Origin: Rosellinia necatrix
Taxonomy: Eukaryota > Ascomycota > Sordariomycetes > Xylariales > Xylariaceae
Direction: 5' to 3'
DNA: 64,000 nt
Assembly (NCBI GenBank): GCA_021209875.1
Contig: JAGYVD010000003.1
Coordinates: 2,728,001-2,792,000, forward strand
Shown: positions 35,413-49,216 of the stretch, piece by piece
How the letters are laid out: each line of letters begins with the position of its first letter
Numbering within the stretch: the first letter of the stretch is position 1
Translations under genes and position numbers: made by a program
The notes under the pieces: generated by a model
Told to the model about the DNA's origin: nothing
Database searches by the model: none
What the model saw: only the letters and a program-made list of their open reading frames with translations

Positions 35413-36063
35413 CTTGTCCACGGCCTTGCACAAACCGCGATGGCAACTAACTATATCCTCGGGTGTCGCTACGGCGTGGGCGTTGGGTCCCCAAAAATGG
35501 CGATCAGTCCTCGCGAAAGTGGTGACAATAGAGAGGTAATCGGATTAGATAGAGCGCGTTTGCGGCGTGACGAGGGACGCCTGGGTTAGGTCGACCGGTA
35601 CTTTAGGTTGGTAGTTAGTCAAGCTAATCAACTCTCATATGTGCCATAGGTACCTATGCACTATGTTATGCGCCAAAATGCGCTGTAGCTAAAGTGGGTA
35701 GTAGGTACCTAGCATACCTACCTACCTACCCCCCACTTGCCTACACCAGAGCTACAGCACTGACTACTATACCTACCTAGGTAGTAGTTACCTACCCCAA
35801 CTTTCAATCTAACAAGGCAATTACCAATAGTAGGAACATTCCATAAAACAGCCTCTATTTTAATACGTCACAGGTCTGACCCCAGTTATAAATCAGCGCG
35901 TAGGGCTGCTACAAGCTATAGAACCGCCTACCAAATGGTAGTAGGTTACCTAGCGAGTCATAGTTCGAACCTCCTTCCAACAATGATACCAGGGCCGTCC
36001 AATATGCTGTAAAAGATAAACCCGAACCCCTCACGCCTCCCATATTGTGACTCGTACATGATT
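35413..36063. other. Intergenic; upstream part probably includes missed 5' coding exon
   Basis: From 35413 to about 35600 the minus strand stays open in the frame of the Zn2Cys6 gene with protein-like content, so it is probably part of that gene. From 35645 to 35800 the DNA turns into ACCTACC/TACCTAGGTA tracts. The 3' flank of the Ku70 gene lies at the far end. Confidence 0.5.
35645..35800. repeat. ACCTACC/TACCTAGGTAG palindromic tracts
   Basis: Several close copies of the window-wide motif, including ones at about 35705-35733 and 35771-35795, in the putative promoter of the Zn2Cys6 gene. Confidence 0.85.
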
Positions 36064-38131
36064 CTACACGTTATCCTCAACCCATTGCTCTAGCTTTTCC
36101 ACTAGATCCTTCTTCAGTCCTTTGGTGTCAAGGCCACGGCTGCTCATGGCGGCTCGTAGCTCCGCGACCGTAAGCTTCGTCAGTGTCCCGGCGTCATATC
36201 GTTTGCGCAGCTCTGTGTTGTTTAAACCATCCCCGCCCGTGCTGTTATCCTTTGCTGTTGTGCTTCTCGCTCTCTTCGCGGGTCGGGGTTCATCTTCGCC
36301 ATTGTCTCCCTCTAATTCACGCTTGATTTTCTGGTCGTCCCGGATCTGTTCGAGTACGTCATCCGCAACCCGAGACCATTCTTGGATGTACCCCCCGCAA
36401 CGTTTATGGATTGCCCGGTGCTTTGGCACGGTGGCATCTTCAGGATGATCGGGTACGACATCTTCCAGCGCAAGCGCCTGAAGAATCTTGTAGTGCCACT
36501 GGAGCGCTGGGTTGGCGTATTTGAAAGGGTTGTAGGCACCCCCCGGCAGCTGTAGTTGCTGGACTACTTTGTTCATCCTATCCGTTAAAGCGTTGGTCGT
36601 ACGAATGACCTTCCCCGTTTCAGGCCCTTCCCTTACGTCGTCTATAAATGGAATAGGATAAATCCAGAGCCCTGCAGGCAAATATTGTGTGCCCGACCCG
36701 TCATCGGATGTTGCCCGAGACGGGATAATAGCAACGAGCCGCGGGTTTGCATTTTTCCGTGCAATATGCCAGGCAACGCCAACTTTCTTAGACCTAAGTA
36801 GCTTTTGCCATAATGCTGTGAAGACGCGTGTAGATCCGACGTAGCCGTCCTCGCTTGGAAAGAGGTAGATGGATTTGTGGACGGAAGCCCAGAATTTTAA
36901 CAACGACCTATCTTTGAAACCAATAATTCGAATACAAGAGCCGCCGAATTGTTTTATCGATTTTTGTTCTTCATCGGTAAAGTAGACGTATTCGTTGCCA
37001 AACTTGTACGCTCTCTTGACCTCGTTGTTCTCAACGGTTCGAGCACTGTCTTCTGCCAGGCGGGCAGTCTCGCCTATAGCAACTTGCGGCTTTTCACCCT
37101 CTAGCCATATGTAACAGCTTCGGGCGGGACTTTGCTGTTGGATAATATTATACCCCTTAACTGATATGGTAAGGCCGGGCCCGATCTCGAATGGCATGTT
37201 GCTGAAGTATGCCCTCTTCGGAGTCTGTCTAGAATTGATATTGGACACGAGAGATTGAAGCAGGTCCAGGCCTTCGCCAGACTTGGCTGGTGCAACTTGT
37301 CCAGGGTTTGTTTCATCGAGAACCGGGTCACGATATATAATATCCTGTGCGTGTCAGGCATTGAGGCATGAACCGGGCGGCACTTGACGTTATACTCACA
37401 TCGTAGAATTTACTGGTGGCGAATTCGGATTCACCATGGGTAATGGGGAATAGCTCGATAGTGCAGCCATGGTCATGAATATCTTTAGCACCAACCGCAG
37501 GGTCCCATGAGGGGTTTTTCTTCATGCCGGCGCAAGGATCATCGTTATCGGTGACGATGAAAAGCCTCCTGGATCCAAAATTGGGCGCTCTTGTTTGGAA
37601 GAGATGAAGAACCAAACGAAGTAAAATGACCATGTCGGCGGGCTGCTCGGATGGAGTTAGGATTTCGTCAGCATCCTCGCCTTCCTCCACCAGACCCCTC
37701 AAGGCCTTCACGTCATCCGCCGCGGGCACCTCTAAGTCAGTGAGGAGATAGCAGCGAGAGTCCTGAAGCCCGACCTCGGGGACTTTTGTTTTGTTTGTGC
37801 CGAAGAGAATAATACCGATCATGTCCTTCGGGTTGGATATGATGCGTTGCTGCATCACTTGGTAGGCGCATTTTAATGCAGTCAATGAAGCAGAGTCCTG
37901 AGTGGACTTTTTATCCTCTGACTTAGGAGGAGGTCGCAGCATCGATTCGCTAACCTGGATGGCAAAAATGAGGGCATCTTTCTGTGCCTTGTAGTGCTGT
38001 TAAGGGTTAGCGAATGCATCCATGTCGGCACGCATCTTCACCAAACATACACCTTCGGTAAATTCGTCTCCTCCTTCTTCTTCTCCTTCCTCCTCCTCAT
38101 CCCTTCTCTCATGATTCCATCGGTCGGCCAT
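36064..38131 (-). CDS. ku70: Ku70, DNA end-binding subunit of NHEJ, 652 aa
   Basis: With Ku80 it forms the ring that binds broken DNA ends and starts non-homologous end joining; it also acts at telomeres. Exons in transcript order: 38131-38051, 37996-37400 and 37344-36064; introns are 54 and 55 bp, both phase 0. The short first exon (27 aa) is acidic (DEEEEGEEEGG), usual for fungal Ku70. The von Willebrand A domain starts at ALIFAIQVSESML and includes MIGIILFGTNKT and RRLFIVTDNDDPC. The Ku core beta-barrel follows (KRAYFSNMPFEIGPGLTISVKGY, GWLPAGLWIYPIPF-like region PAGLWIYPIPFIDD). The C-terminus holds a SAP DNA-binding motif (LTVAELRAAMSSRGLDTKG) after a basic linker (RPAKRAR). Length matches the fungal family. 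The next gene upstream is divergent. Confidence 0.96.
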
Positions 38132-38830
38132 GCTAACAAGAGTGTACGTATAACCCGCGGATTGTAGACAAGACAAAACTTTGTAATGCTGATCGCGCAC
38201 TGCTCCCAAAAGAGAGCTAATGCGCGAACCCCCCGAGAGATCGTGTATGACGCGAATTGGTTGCGAGGCAAGAATGAGAGGGCCATTGACGATGAAGCCC
38301 GGGCTCGTTGTCTTTGTTTTATTAGCCGGGATCTTAGCAGTTCAGTGACCCAGGCCCAGGCAGCCGTCACGCTACCGAGCTTCCAAACGCGACCTTAATG
38401 GGTATGTCAAGGACCCGCAAAGGTGCCAACCTTCGCGCTCTCAGGTGATCTTATCTAGGTAGGTAGGTACAGAGGAGGGGGTGCCACAATCTTATCAAAT
38501 TAGGTAGCTCTTAATTAGTAGCACCAGGGAGAAGGTACATGTCCCATGTAATTGAGGATCTCCCATTGGCCGATAGTTGCCACCTTGGCCAAGCCATCGG
38601 CGATCGCCCGCCAATGCCGATGATGCATTCATCGCTGCGAACTTCGCATCTGATTTTCCCATATCATCGGGGATATTCACACCACAAAGTCGTAATTCCC
38701 CCCTCCCACTCCTCCCTCGGCCCTCCGTCTTCCCGGAGCGTGTATCATTAATGCCACCGCGACCATTTTAATTATATACTAAAGCCCCTTCCCCCCAACG
38801 CGAGCAGCGAATAACGAGTGACCGCACAAA
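38132..38830. promoter_or_regulatory. Bidirectional promoter region, Ku70 and ferrochelatase
   Basis: About 700 bp separate the two divergent starts. CCAAT boxes occur in both orientations (ATTGG at 38565-38569, CCAAT at 38611-38615) in the half nearer ferrochelatase. A short TAGGTAGGTAGG tract lies near 38457. No ORF with coding character is seen. Confidence 0.5.
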
Positions 38831-40200
<1,370 letters not shown>

Positions 40201-40548
40201 GTGACACCGGCCTCGTGGTGGCGAATTATTGGACACGCCGCAGCCTCCGAGCCTTGTCATACCATAAATGATGGCTCAATATCACAGCACCAGCGGACGA
40301 CAATTCATAACAAACTATTATTTATTTTGATGTATATGTATGTATATATACGCATATCAGTCGTCGAAGTCGTCAAAGGCGCCGGTGTTTTATATTGTCA
40401 GCGTGGGGGGGGGGAGGCCTATCTAGAACTTCTGGGAACGTACATATGTGTATTGTTCTTCCCCCATTTACACGCGTTAGCACGCCTCTGGGCTATACCT
40501 CCATCCTTATAGACCATTAAGTACTAATGTACTGTACTGTACTACTAT

Positions 40549-40662
40549 CTACCTAGGCAGGGTAAGTAGGTAGGTAAGGTAGGTAGGTAGATATATCAAT
40601 AGGTAGGTACGTACAAAGTATCTACCCGGGTAGGTACCTATGTTTAGGTACCTTAGGTAGCT
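40549..40662. repeat. TAGGTAGGTA/TACCTAGG tracts
   Basis: Dense copies of the window-wide intergenic motif downstream of the ferrochelatase gene, mixed with TACGTAC and GTACTGTACTGTACT units just upstream. Confidence 0.85.
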
Positions 40663-41006
40663 CAAGGAATACGTGGTCCACGAATTATGGCACGGGAATC
40701 CACGGCCTCCGACATACCGAGCGTGCCAAGTCTTCGTCACTAGTGTACTTCATTTATCCATGTCCATGCCATGCCGCATGAGCACAACAACCAGATCATC
40801 GCTGGGTACCCAATCTATCCCCAGCGCCACTATTACCCACGTTTGGCTTCAACCGTTATCCATCCACTCATCCGCCTCATCCCATGTGTTTGTTATTACA
40901 CTACTAGTGCACGTATCGTAGGTATTGCTTCGTTGCAAACCCTTCCCCGACCCCCTTGCATCGAACCGAATTGGTTGGTATCCGTGAGCTAGTTTTGTCA
41001 TTTTGT

Positions 41007-41062
41007 GCATACATACATGCATACATACACACATACATACATACATACATACATACATACAC
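41007..41062. repeat. (CATA)n tetranucleotide tract
   Basis: Mostly perfect ATAC repeats over about 55 bp. Confidence 0.9.
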
Positions 41063-41672
41063 TACCACGCACGGTATGTTGGAATCCCGGCTGTTCGGTG
41101 TGGACTAGCCAGTTGTCCGTGATTATCAACGCTACTACTACGGCCAAGGTACCTACTTACTTAACACACTAGGTAAGGTACATAGGCCGGTCGTAGCTAT
41201 CTCGGCCCTTGTCCCAACTCGACTCTTGAATGGATCTCATTCTGGAATCCGATTATCAATCAAGGTCCGAAGCCATGCGGACTCCAAACTCCGCACCCAA
41301 CAACTGGCTGCTGGCACACGAATTGGGTAGCGCAAACAGGGATCAGCCTCGATAAGCTTCCCCCGGCCGGGGCAAGGCCCAAGACAGACAACTGCCCAGA
41401 ACAACTGCCCAAGGAGAACACCGTCATCACTGGCAACTGCGTGCATGTCGTCCTACCTGGTTTCCATCGTCCAAGACATGGTCTGCCCCCTTTGCTGTTA
41501 GTTTCATCAGTTACTTGGTATTCCATTCGCCTGGGGCCTTGATGCCGTTCCCGCCCCGTTTACGAATACCAGCGGCTGCGTCCGCCCAGTTCCCATCCGG
41601 CCCTCCGTAAATACACCGACCCCCATGCACGAGCGGGCTCCTCGTCTTCCCTCTCGCTTCGCCCCCGTGCTC

Positions 41673-41742
41673 TAGCTTCGTGTTGTAGCTCCGTGTCGTA
41701 GCTTCGCTTTGTAGCTTCGCTTTGTAGCTTCGCGTTGTAGCG
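41673..41742. repeat. 13-bp minisatellite
   Basis: Five and a half tandem copies of a 13-bp unit with consensus TAGCTTCGCTTTG, with single-base differences between copies. It lies about 150 bp upstream of the transporter start, in the probable promoter or 5' leader. Confidence 0.85.
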
Positions 41743-41892
41743 TAGCATGTTCGTCGGCAACTCCGCGGCAGCCCTAGAGAACACCGATCCATGACAGCGG
41801 ATCTGCTGGATTCCAATTGTTAATTGTTCCTGATTACCGCATCAGCCCGGGCGCGCCAACTCTCTCATTACGCGCCGGCCAAAGATCCGAAA

Positions 41893-43981
41893 ATGACGAG
41901 CGAGTCCCAGCCCAGAACCTATGGCCGCACGCCTATCACGATGGTCGACCACGAACGAAGCGGAGATGACGAGTCAACAGAGGTCACGTCGCTGCTCAGC
42001 GCGGGCGCCGAGCATCCGGGGACCGGCAACGGCAACGGCAACGGCAACGGAACAAGGAAGTCGAGTTGGGAAGGCTATGACGAGTTTCAAGGCCTGCCGT
42101 GGTGGAAGACCCCGACTGTACGCCCAAGATCAGCGAACATAGCTCCATCCTCCATCGATTGCGCTGACGGGACCCTAGGTATATTGGCTAGTCGCGCCAT
42201 ATCTGCTATATACCCTCGCTTTTGGGGGCATGATTGTCCCCAAGATTGAGTTGTAAGTCGTTCCGCGCCACCTCTCTCTCCATCGTCCATCCGCTCATCT
42301 AGTGTACCGCGCCCCAGGATTGTGAATCTTGTCTGCCACCACTATTTTGCCGAGCAGGAAATACCAGGCTCCGGTAGCACTGTTTTGCCTGTGATCATAG
42401 GCGATAACAATCCCAGGTGCAACTCGGCGCCTGTCCAGAAGCATGTCGCCACATTTACATTGGTCCTGAGCGCTCTGGCCGGTGGTCTCAGCGCCTTCGT
42501 TGCTCCGAAGTTGGGTTCGCTGTCTGATCGCTATGGCCGCCGCCGGCTGCTCGTGATCGCCTCCTGTGGTGGTATTTTGAATGAGATAATCACCATTCTC
42601 GCTGCAAAGTACCCTTATGTTATAGACTTTCGCTTTCTCATCCTGGGAAGCTTCTTCGAGTGAGACAATTCCCCTCAGCCCCATCATGCGAGACATGCAT
42701 TAAATATAATCTCTTGCAGTGGCATCACCGGGTCATTTACAGCAGTCTCAGTGCTGGGTAATTCGTATGTCAGCGACTGTACACCCCCGTCGAAGCGCGG
42801 GGTCGCCCTTGGATACCTCCAGGCTTGCCTCTTTACCGGCCTCGCATTCGGCCCCATCCTGGCGGGTAAACTTACCCTCTGGACCGGCTCTGTCCTTTCC
42901 ATCTTCTACGTGGCGTTGGGCTGCCACGTCTTCGTCATCCTGTTTTTCTGGTTCATCGTGCCGGAGTCGGTGTCGAAGAGACGCCGAATGGCGGCACAGG
43001 AACAGTACCAGGCCGAACAGGAGGCAGCGCAAGCAACACCCCCAACCTCCGCCGAGAGCTCACGGCTGCCCACCTGGCTGGCTAGCGGCAAGTTTCGTAC
43101 CTGGTTGCTCCTTCTCCTTAGCGCAAACCCCTTGGCGCCTCTGAAGATGTTTGTCCCCAGCGGCCGGCAGAATCGACAGTTGCGCCGCAACCTGATTCTC
43201 CTCGGCCTCATCGATACCGTCCTCATCTCCGCCGCGCTAGGTGCCGGAACCGTGATAATCCTGTATGCGAAATTCATGTTTAACTGGCAAACCTGGGAGT
43301 CGGCTCGTTTCATATCCATCGTCAGTTTCTTCCGCGTCATGGTCCTATTGATCATCTTTCCCACCGTCAACTATTTCTTCCGCATTCGCCCTATGCGCCG
43401 AGCGCAAAGGTTAAACAGCGATTTCCAGGTCGAAGAAACGCACTCCGGCGCAGACAATCTCGATGTTTGGCTGCTGCGATTCGCTCTCGTTGGCGACCTG
43501 GTTGGCGTTCTGGGTTATGTTTTCGTGCGGTCGGAAGAACTGTTCATCCTATCGGGCGCATGCACGGCGTTTGGTGGTCTGGCAAGCGCCACAACCCAAG
43601 CCGCGCTCACCAAACAGGTCCCAGCCGAGCGAGTTGGTTCGATGCTGGGGGCTATGGGCCTTTTGCATGGTGTCAGTCGAGTTGTCGCGCCTATTGTGTT
43701 CGACGGCATCTATGCTGGAACTATCGAGACCTTCCCACAGACATTCGTGGTTGTCCTCGCAGCCTTATTTGGTCTCTCCGTCATTTCCAGCCTCTTCGTT
43801 AGGCCACATTGTAGGCTAATGACTGAATGCCCCCCATTCGACTAGTATCGCTAACCATGGTGAAGTGACCCTTAAAGACGATGGCTATACCACGATACCA
43901 GCACAGGACTCCGAAGTTCAAGGCAACTCGACCAATGCCGTTACCGATGAATTACCAAGCGAGATCGTGCTAAGAACTTAA
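41893..43981 (+). CDS. Major facilitator superfamily transporter, TetA/HIAT1-like, 611 aa
   Basis: Proton-coupled or facilitated membrane transporter; substrate unknown. Exons: 41893-42117, 42179-42252, 42318-42659, 42720-43810 and 43878-43981; introns are 61, 65, 60 and 67 bp, and all joins keep frame. The N-terminal ~75 residues are cytosolic, with an Asn-Gly repeat. TM1 starts at VYWLVAPYLLYTLAFGG. The MFS signature lies after TM2 (GSLSDRYGRRR, about 166-176). A family-typical segment, NSYVSDCTPPSKRGVALGYLQACLFTG, matches the TetA-like branch that includes yeast Ycr023c-type and animal HIAT1-type proteins. A long central loop (PESVSKRRR to FRTWLL) separates the two halves, and the second half has six further hydrophobic helices. 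Without the last intron the frame ends at 43845; splicing 43811-43877 adds a hydrophilic tail (DGYTTIPAQDSEV). This last join is the least certain. Confidence 0.88.
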
Positions 43982-46938
43982 ATAGGCACATGTCCTTTAG
44001 ACCTAGGTTTTCTAAGATCTCTTGACGAGATGTATATATTTTTGTGTATCATATTTGGCACGGGAGATGTTGTTGTATATGAAAAAACATTGATGGTGGT
44101 GCCCCCGCATCTAGTTTATATCGGTCATATTTCCATGCATTTATAACATTACACTTTGGGGTCATTCAACAAGCATTAGAGGTAAACACAGCGCCAGGTA
44201 TACACGGTCAAGAATATATACAATGAAGGTGTAACCTAACGGTCAAAAGACCGCACTCCATCCAAGGTCTAGATTACACTTACACTATACGCATACTATA
44301 CTTTTCCAGCCTAAGCTATGTTCCCTATTTCATCGATTGAAGTTCAAAAGCTAGATGCTCTTAGAAACATCCCAGGTATCTCCTCCAATGTACATCTAGG
44401 CTAGCCTGCCGATCGTTAGTTGTGCTAATAAACCTACATCTTTGACCCAACACATGGCCTCCTAAAACGGATACTTCTCTCCTCTCTCTTTGATCATAAT
44501 GCCTTATTGCGTTTCATATTGTAGGTAGCAGCTCTACCGATCTACCCAAAACTGTCGATTCTCGTTCAATCCTGGGTTTCGTATGAAATATGTGCCCGGT
44601 TCTATAGGAGATTATTAGAATGTCATTAATTGCCGGTTAGTCAACGGACTGTCGTAACATAGTCAGTCATCTAGCGACTATAGGCCTCTGGCTGGGAAGT
44701 GAGTTTAGTAGTACGATTATGGTTCCCTAAGCTCACCCGGCTCACGGCAGGTCGAATGCTCAAGTGTATCACATCATTTCAACCCTGTCGATGAATTGTT
44801 GTAGGTTTCATCCGTTTGCTGTGACTTACCCAATGGCTCTTGTGGTAGGTTAATGATTATTCTAGTGACTTCCGCCAGGTCGGCATCGATTCTACCATTT
44901 GATATACCACACTGAGAACCGATAGTGAATGAGAAATCGGCGAAAGCCCATCGCTATTAGCTTTGAGATAGTAGCTATTTGAAACGGCAGTTATGGCCGC
45001 AAATGTTATCACGGATAACGTTTGCAACCATAACGTCTTGAATGAAAAAAATTCAGTACTTAGCCTGCATTTCAGTTGTATTGTTAGTATAAAGTTTCGT
45101 TTGTGTGCATGTATGTATTCTATACTTGGGGAGAGATGCTGGCCGCAAGGGCATGCGCAAGATAACCACTACCAGATGATACTATGTTCACCCCATTCAC
45201 AAACACTGGGCATTGATATGATTTGTAGTGTAGTGCTTAATGTCGTAGAGTTAAATGCCCTTGTCAGAAATATATCATGTAATTTACTTTTAGTTACTAA
45301 TCGGTCTTCATGTTGTATCCAGGTTATTCGAGGCTCCCATTCTGCGTCGTTCCCAAGTACGCACGCGGACATAACGTGGGTGTGTTGTGAATAGATCCCA
45401 TCATGCGAAAATCACTTGATTACACACTAGTAGCTTCTCACAGCGGCATTTAGAGCATCTTGCCTCCCGTAAATGAAGTAAAGCCCGAGGTGTCCGCACA
45501 CAGTTTCCGGAGCACCCAAAGTCTGACAATGACATGAGTCATTCACTTACCCCTAGCGGACACCTTCCTTTGAAATCTCAATGGTGATGAAGTTGCGACA
45601 GAGTATATAGACGATGGCTACATCGTTCGAACGGAAATAAAAAAAGATACGAGCCCTCGGCTTTGTAATGGGTTCTCATATTTCCGGTATCACGCCCTGC
45701 CCCCGCGAAGAAGTTACCCTATCGGTTTCTTGACCCTCAACATTAGGACTGTAATTTAAACAGTACCCCAAGCCTCATTAATGCTATGCTTTAAATCTTT
45801 CCGCATATAAGACATTTTACGGAATGGGCACGAGCTGAGACATCAATCATAGGATTTAAAACTTAAGTTCTAAACTATAGATTTAGGAAGAACATTCAAA
45901 ACATATGCCTCCTTTTTTTTTTTTTTTTTTTTGTGACATGTAATTAGTGAGCGCGTTACACATCCATTCAGGTTCTTCAGGTTAAGGGACTAATATATTA
46001 TCTATGCTTATTCTAATACCTAGGGTGTGTATACATGGGTAACCAAGGGGATGTATGGGCATATTGCCTAGTATAGACAATGAACTTCTTAGCGCAATCT
46101 GGCTGGCGCTGTGTAGGAAGTAAGACTACTAGACTACCCCGGGGAAAGGAGGTAGGGGTTCCCATTAACATTCCATTGGGACGGGCACCTAAGGACGATT
46201 GCTATCCCAGACTAAGTCCTACCTACGAGCTAAAGTGGCGGCAAGATGCGTGGAGGTCAATGGAAGGTTAGCGCGCCAGTTTCTCACGTAGATGGTTCGG
46301 CGTGTAGATAGACAAGGGGGGCGGCAAGATAGATCTGAGGCAACTCTCGTAAGTGACAACGCCACGTTAGGCTAGCGAGATCCACGAGACCAATAAGCGA
46401 CTTGACGCCGTCTTTACGAATAACTACACGACAAACATTCCCGTGACACGCAAATAGGTATGTCGAGCCGACCGTTATGTATTATTTCTATAGGTATTAC
46501 AAACCTATTAGAGTCGTAATCCGGGCATATGATCTCTTCGGCTTTTCGGTAAAGTCAAAATATCAAAGATGGTAATACCAGCAACCTAGTACCTGCCACG
46601 GTAGCGAGCTCATCACTGCCTCATCATACGCCTCGCAGCCTCCAGGATCCCACACAGTGGGAAGCAGCCTTCAGGTTTGAATAACTATGTACACCCGATT
46701 CTAGATGCTAACCCTATACAATGGCCGAGAACACCCCCAGGGCGTAGGACTCGGGTTCTATCCCGAGTAACTTAGGTACCTACGTAGTGAATGTCACACG
46801 CCGTAACATCCGTCTGACAGCAACGTCTCACGGGATTGTGTCCTTCTTGTCCTCCGATTTCAAATATTGAGAAGAAGCCGCGCCGACCAGAGGAAAGACG
46901 AGCCGGTACGCATGGCCCGTGTGATACGAGGGCCTTTG

Positions 46939-46996
46939 CCTCTTCTTCTTCCTCTTCTTCTTCTTCTTCTTCCTCTTTTTCTTCCTCTTTTTCTTG
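46939..46996. repeat. CTT/CCT triplet tract
   Basis: Polypyrimidine run of CTT with occasional CCT units. On the minus strand it would encode poly-Lys/Arg, but the surrounding open frame has no ATG and is not called as a gene. Confidence 0.85.
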
Positions 46997-49183
46997 ATTC
47001 CTTTCGGGGCGAGCTCACCATCGTCTGGTGCGAACTGTATGTATCCCCGTCGTCTCTCTGTGCAGAGCGGCCAGTTCCGGCAGTTCGGTTCGATACGGAT
47101 GCATAGCCTACCTAGCCCACGAGTTTGCCGAACCTGAGGAGCGATGTGACGCGGCGTTGTGATGACATAGTGTAGCTTCCCATGATAGTCTAGGCTCTGA
47201 ATCCACACCGCCTGTGATAGCGATGGCCGGGCACGATGCGATGCCGTCCACCTTATTTACGGGAGCCTAGCGGGCTGAATAAACCCCCGCATCTGACGAT
47301 GTTACATGATTCGGGCTTTGATTGGCACTGGGATTGGATTGAGGCGTTCCGACGGGCGTCGAAAACGATGCCGTCACACGTCAGAGCTCTGTTCGGGAAG
47401 ATGCCCCCAAGCCCCAGCCAGCGCCAGCTGAGTTGCCGTACAAGCAGGCGCCCTGAGACAACCCGCGTACCTATAGGCTTTCTGCCCCAGGTTTCGTGGG
47501 CCACCGGGCTGGACTGGGACTGGGACGGGCGTCCGTGACTGGGACAGCCCCTGAAGCCACAGGAGAGAGAGAATCTTAGCTCACCGGCAATCAACGCCCG
47601 GGTCGGAGGGTGCGACGAAGAAGATTGTCGTGAGAGACAAAATAGAGTAGCTGAATAAGCCCGCCACCCTGGGCTGTAAGATGCATATCCAACACGTGGT
47701 GAGAGTCTGCCGTGTAACTGACGTAAGGTGGTCGCCTACCAGTCCCCCCGGAGTGCGAGACGGGACACTAGTGAACGAGAGGCGTGGACCTATCGCGAAG
47801 AGAACGAGATACGGTGTATTCCCCGGCCGCTTATTCTGTTTGTGCGATAGATTTCCCGTAAGCCTGCATCTCGCCTTCAAGCCACTCGTTGTAGCCGCAC
47901 GGGATGAATGCCTGCGAGGGCGATTAACGAATGCACACAACAATAAGAAACCCCCCTCCCCCTCTCCCCCCTCAAAAAAGGATATGGTTCTTGGGGGCTA
48001 CACGAGTATATTCAAAAAAAAAATTTAAAAAATTAGCGGCCTGTTCTTCTACAGCTTGGACCGCCTTGGACCCTTGTCGGCATGGAGGGGGGTCGCTAAT
48101 TGGTCATACGTTCCAGGAGACGTTGAACCGACGTTGAGCCTAGATGGACGCTGAATGCACTGCTTACCTACTATTGACGCACGCAGCGCTCTAGTGTAGA
48201 GCGTAGGGTTCCATTGGCCTTGGATTTTCCCTGGTGACGGTGGCATGGAATTCAACCCGCCTCAGGCGAGAATGCTAGGCGGGCGCGCCGAGCCTGTCGA
48301 TGTTGTGGCCAAGCTGACTACCAACCTCAGCTCCAGCTCGCATCGAAAGAATGCCAACCTGCACGTGGGTTTTTGTCTCTCCCCTTCTCTTCTTCCCCTT
48401 CTTCACCCCCTTGTCTCCTCTCGCCTCTCCCCTCGCCTCTCCCCTCACGTCCCCTCTTAGCAGTGCTCGTGTTGCCTACCGCATTTCTATGTCTCGCTTC
48501 CTTCCAAGAAGTGAGATGATGAACCATGATCAGCCATGTGATGGCCCTGACCAATCAATTACCTGGTTGGGCGTGTAAGTCAATGCAGTAGTGAAGGGAA
48601 GGATGGCATAATACCGCACACTATTATCGGATACGCTATACCTACTAATTAATAGTGAGATGTGAGCCGGCGCCTAATGATTATATAAGGTAATGTCATA
48701 AACCTCTGGTTGGCCCGCTAATGATACCTGCTCGCAGGCACTCGGCGTAATTGCAGCGCCACTCACGGGATCCCATTAATGAGATTTAATGAGATGGCAT
48801 AATATGAGCACAAATCAAAGTCTGCGCCGAGCGCTTCAGACTCATGTCTCAGCCGCATGATTAATTCATCCTTCGAGAAGAAATTTCTCTCAAGGCAGAA
48901 CGGCGAGGGGGGGCTTTTCCGGTTGGCCGGCTGGTCGGATCAGTCATTCATATTTGGCGGCGTCGCCGCATGCTAAATTGTCACAGTCCATCGCATACTT
49001 TTTTTTTTTTTTTTTGCTTTCCCTGTCCCCTTTTACCTGAAACGGCGCAGACGACATGATCCACCTATGCAGTGGCTTATGTGATCCGAAGACGACGTTA
49101 GAACGCGAGTGGTTACGTGATTTGAGGCTTGCGCCTGGAGACGCCTCTCACACTGCCTAAACCCATCCTGTCTACGTATAGTC

Positions 49184-49216
49184 ATGTATGTATGTATGTA
49201 TGTATGTATGTATGTA
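49184..49216. repeat. (TATG)n tetranucleotide tract
   Basis: About eight copies of TATG leading into TAGGTAGGTAG. Confidence 0.9.

Larger units (their letters stand above)
40201..41892. other. Intergenic between ferrochelatase and MFS transporter
   Basis: Contains TAGGTAGGTA tracts at 40549-40662, a CATA tetranucleotide tract at 41007-41062 and a 13-bp minisatellite at 41673-41742. The last ~150 bases should be the leader of the transporter gene. No ORF is supported as a gene. Confidence 0.55.

Noticed and set aside
44993..45394. 133-codon ATG ORF, Cys-rich
   Set aside because: No signal peptide, known domain, plausible promoter or codon bias; a chance ORF in AT-rich DNA is as likely.
46742..46775. 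tRNA T-arm-like hairpin (CTCGGGTTCTATCCCGAG)
   Set aside because: The loop does not fit TTCRANY with a 5-bp stem, and no acceptor, D or anticodon arms can be formed upstream.
46828..47208. Lys/Arg-rich ORF on the minus strand
   Set aside because: Contains no ATG and its poly-Lys part is a CTT repeat read backwards.
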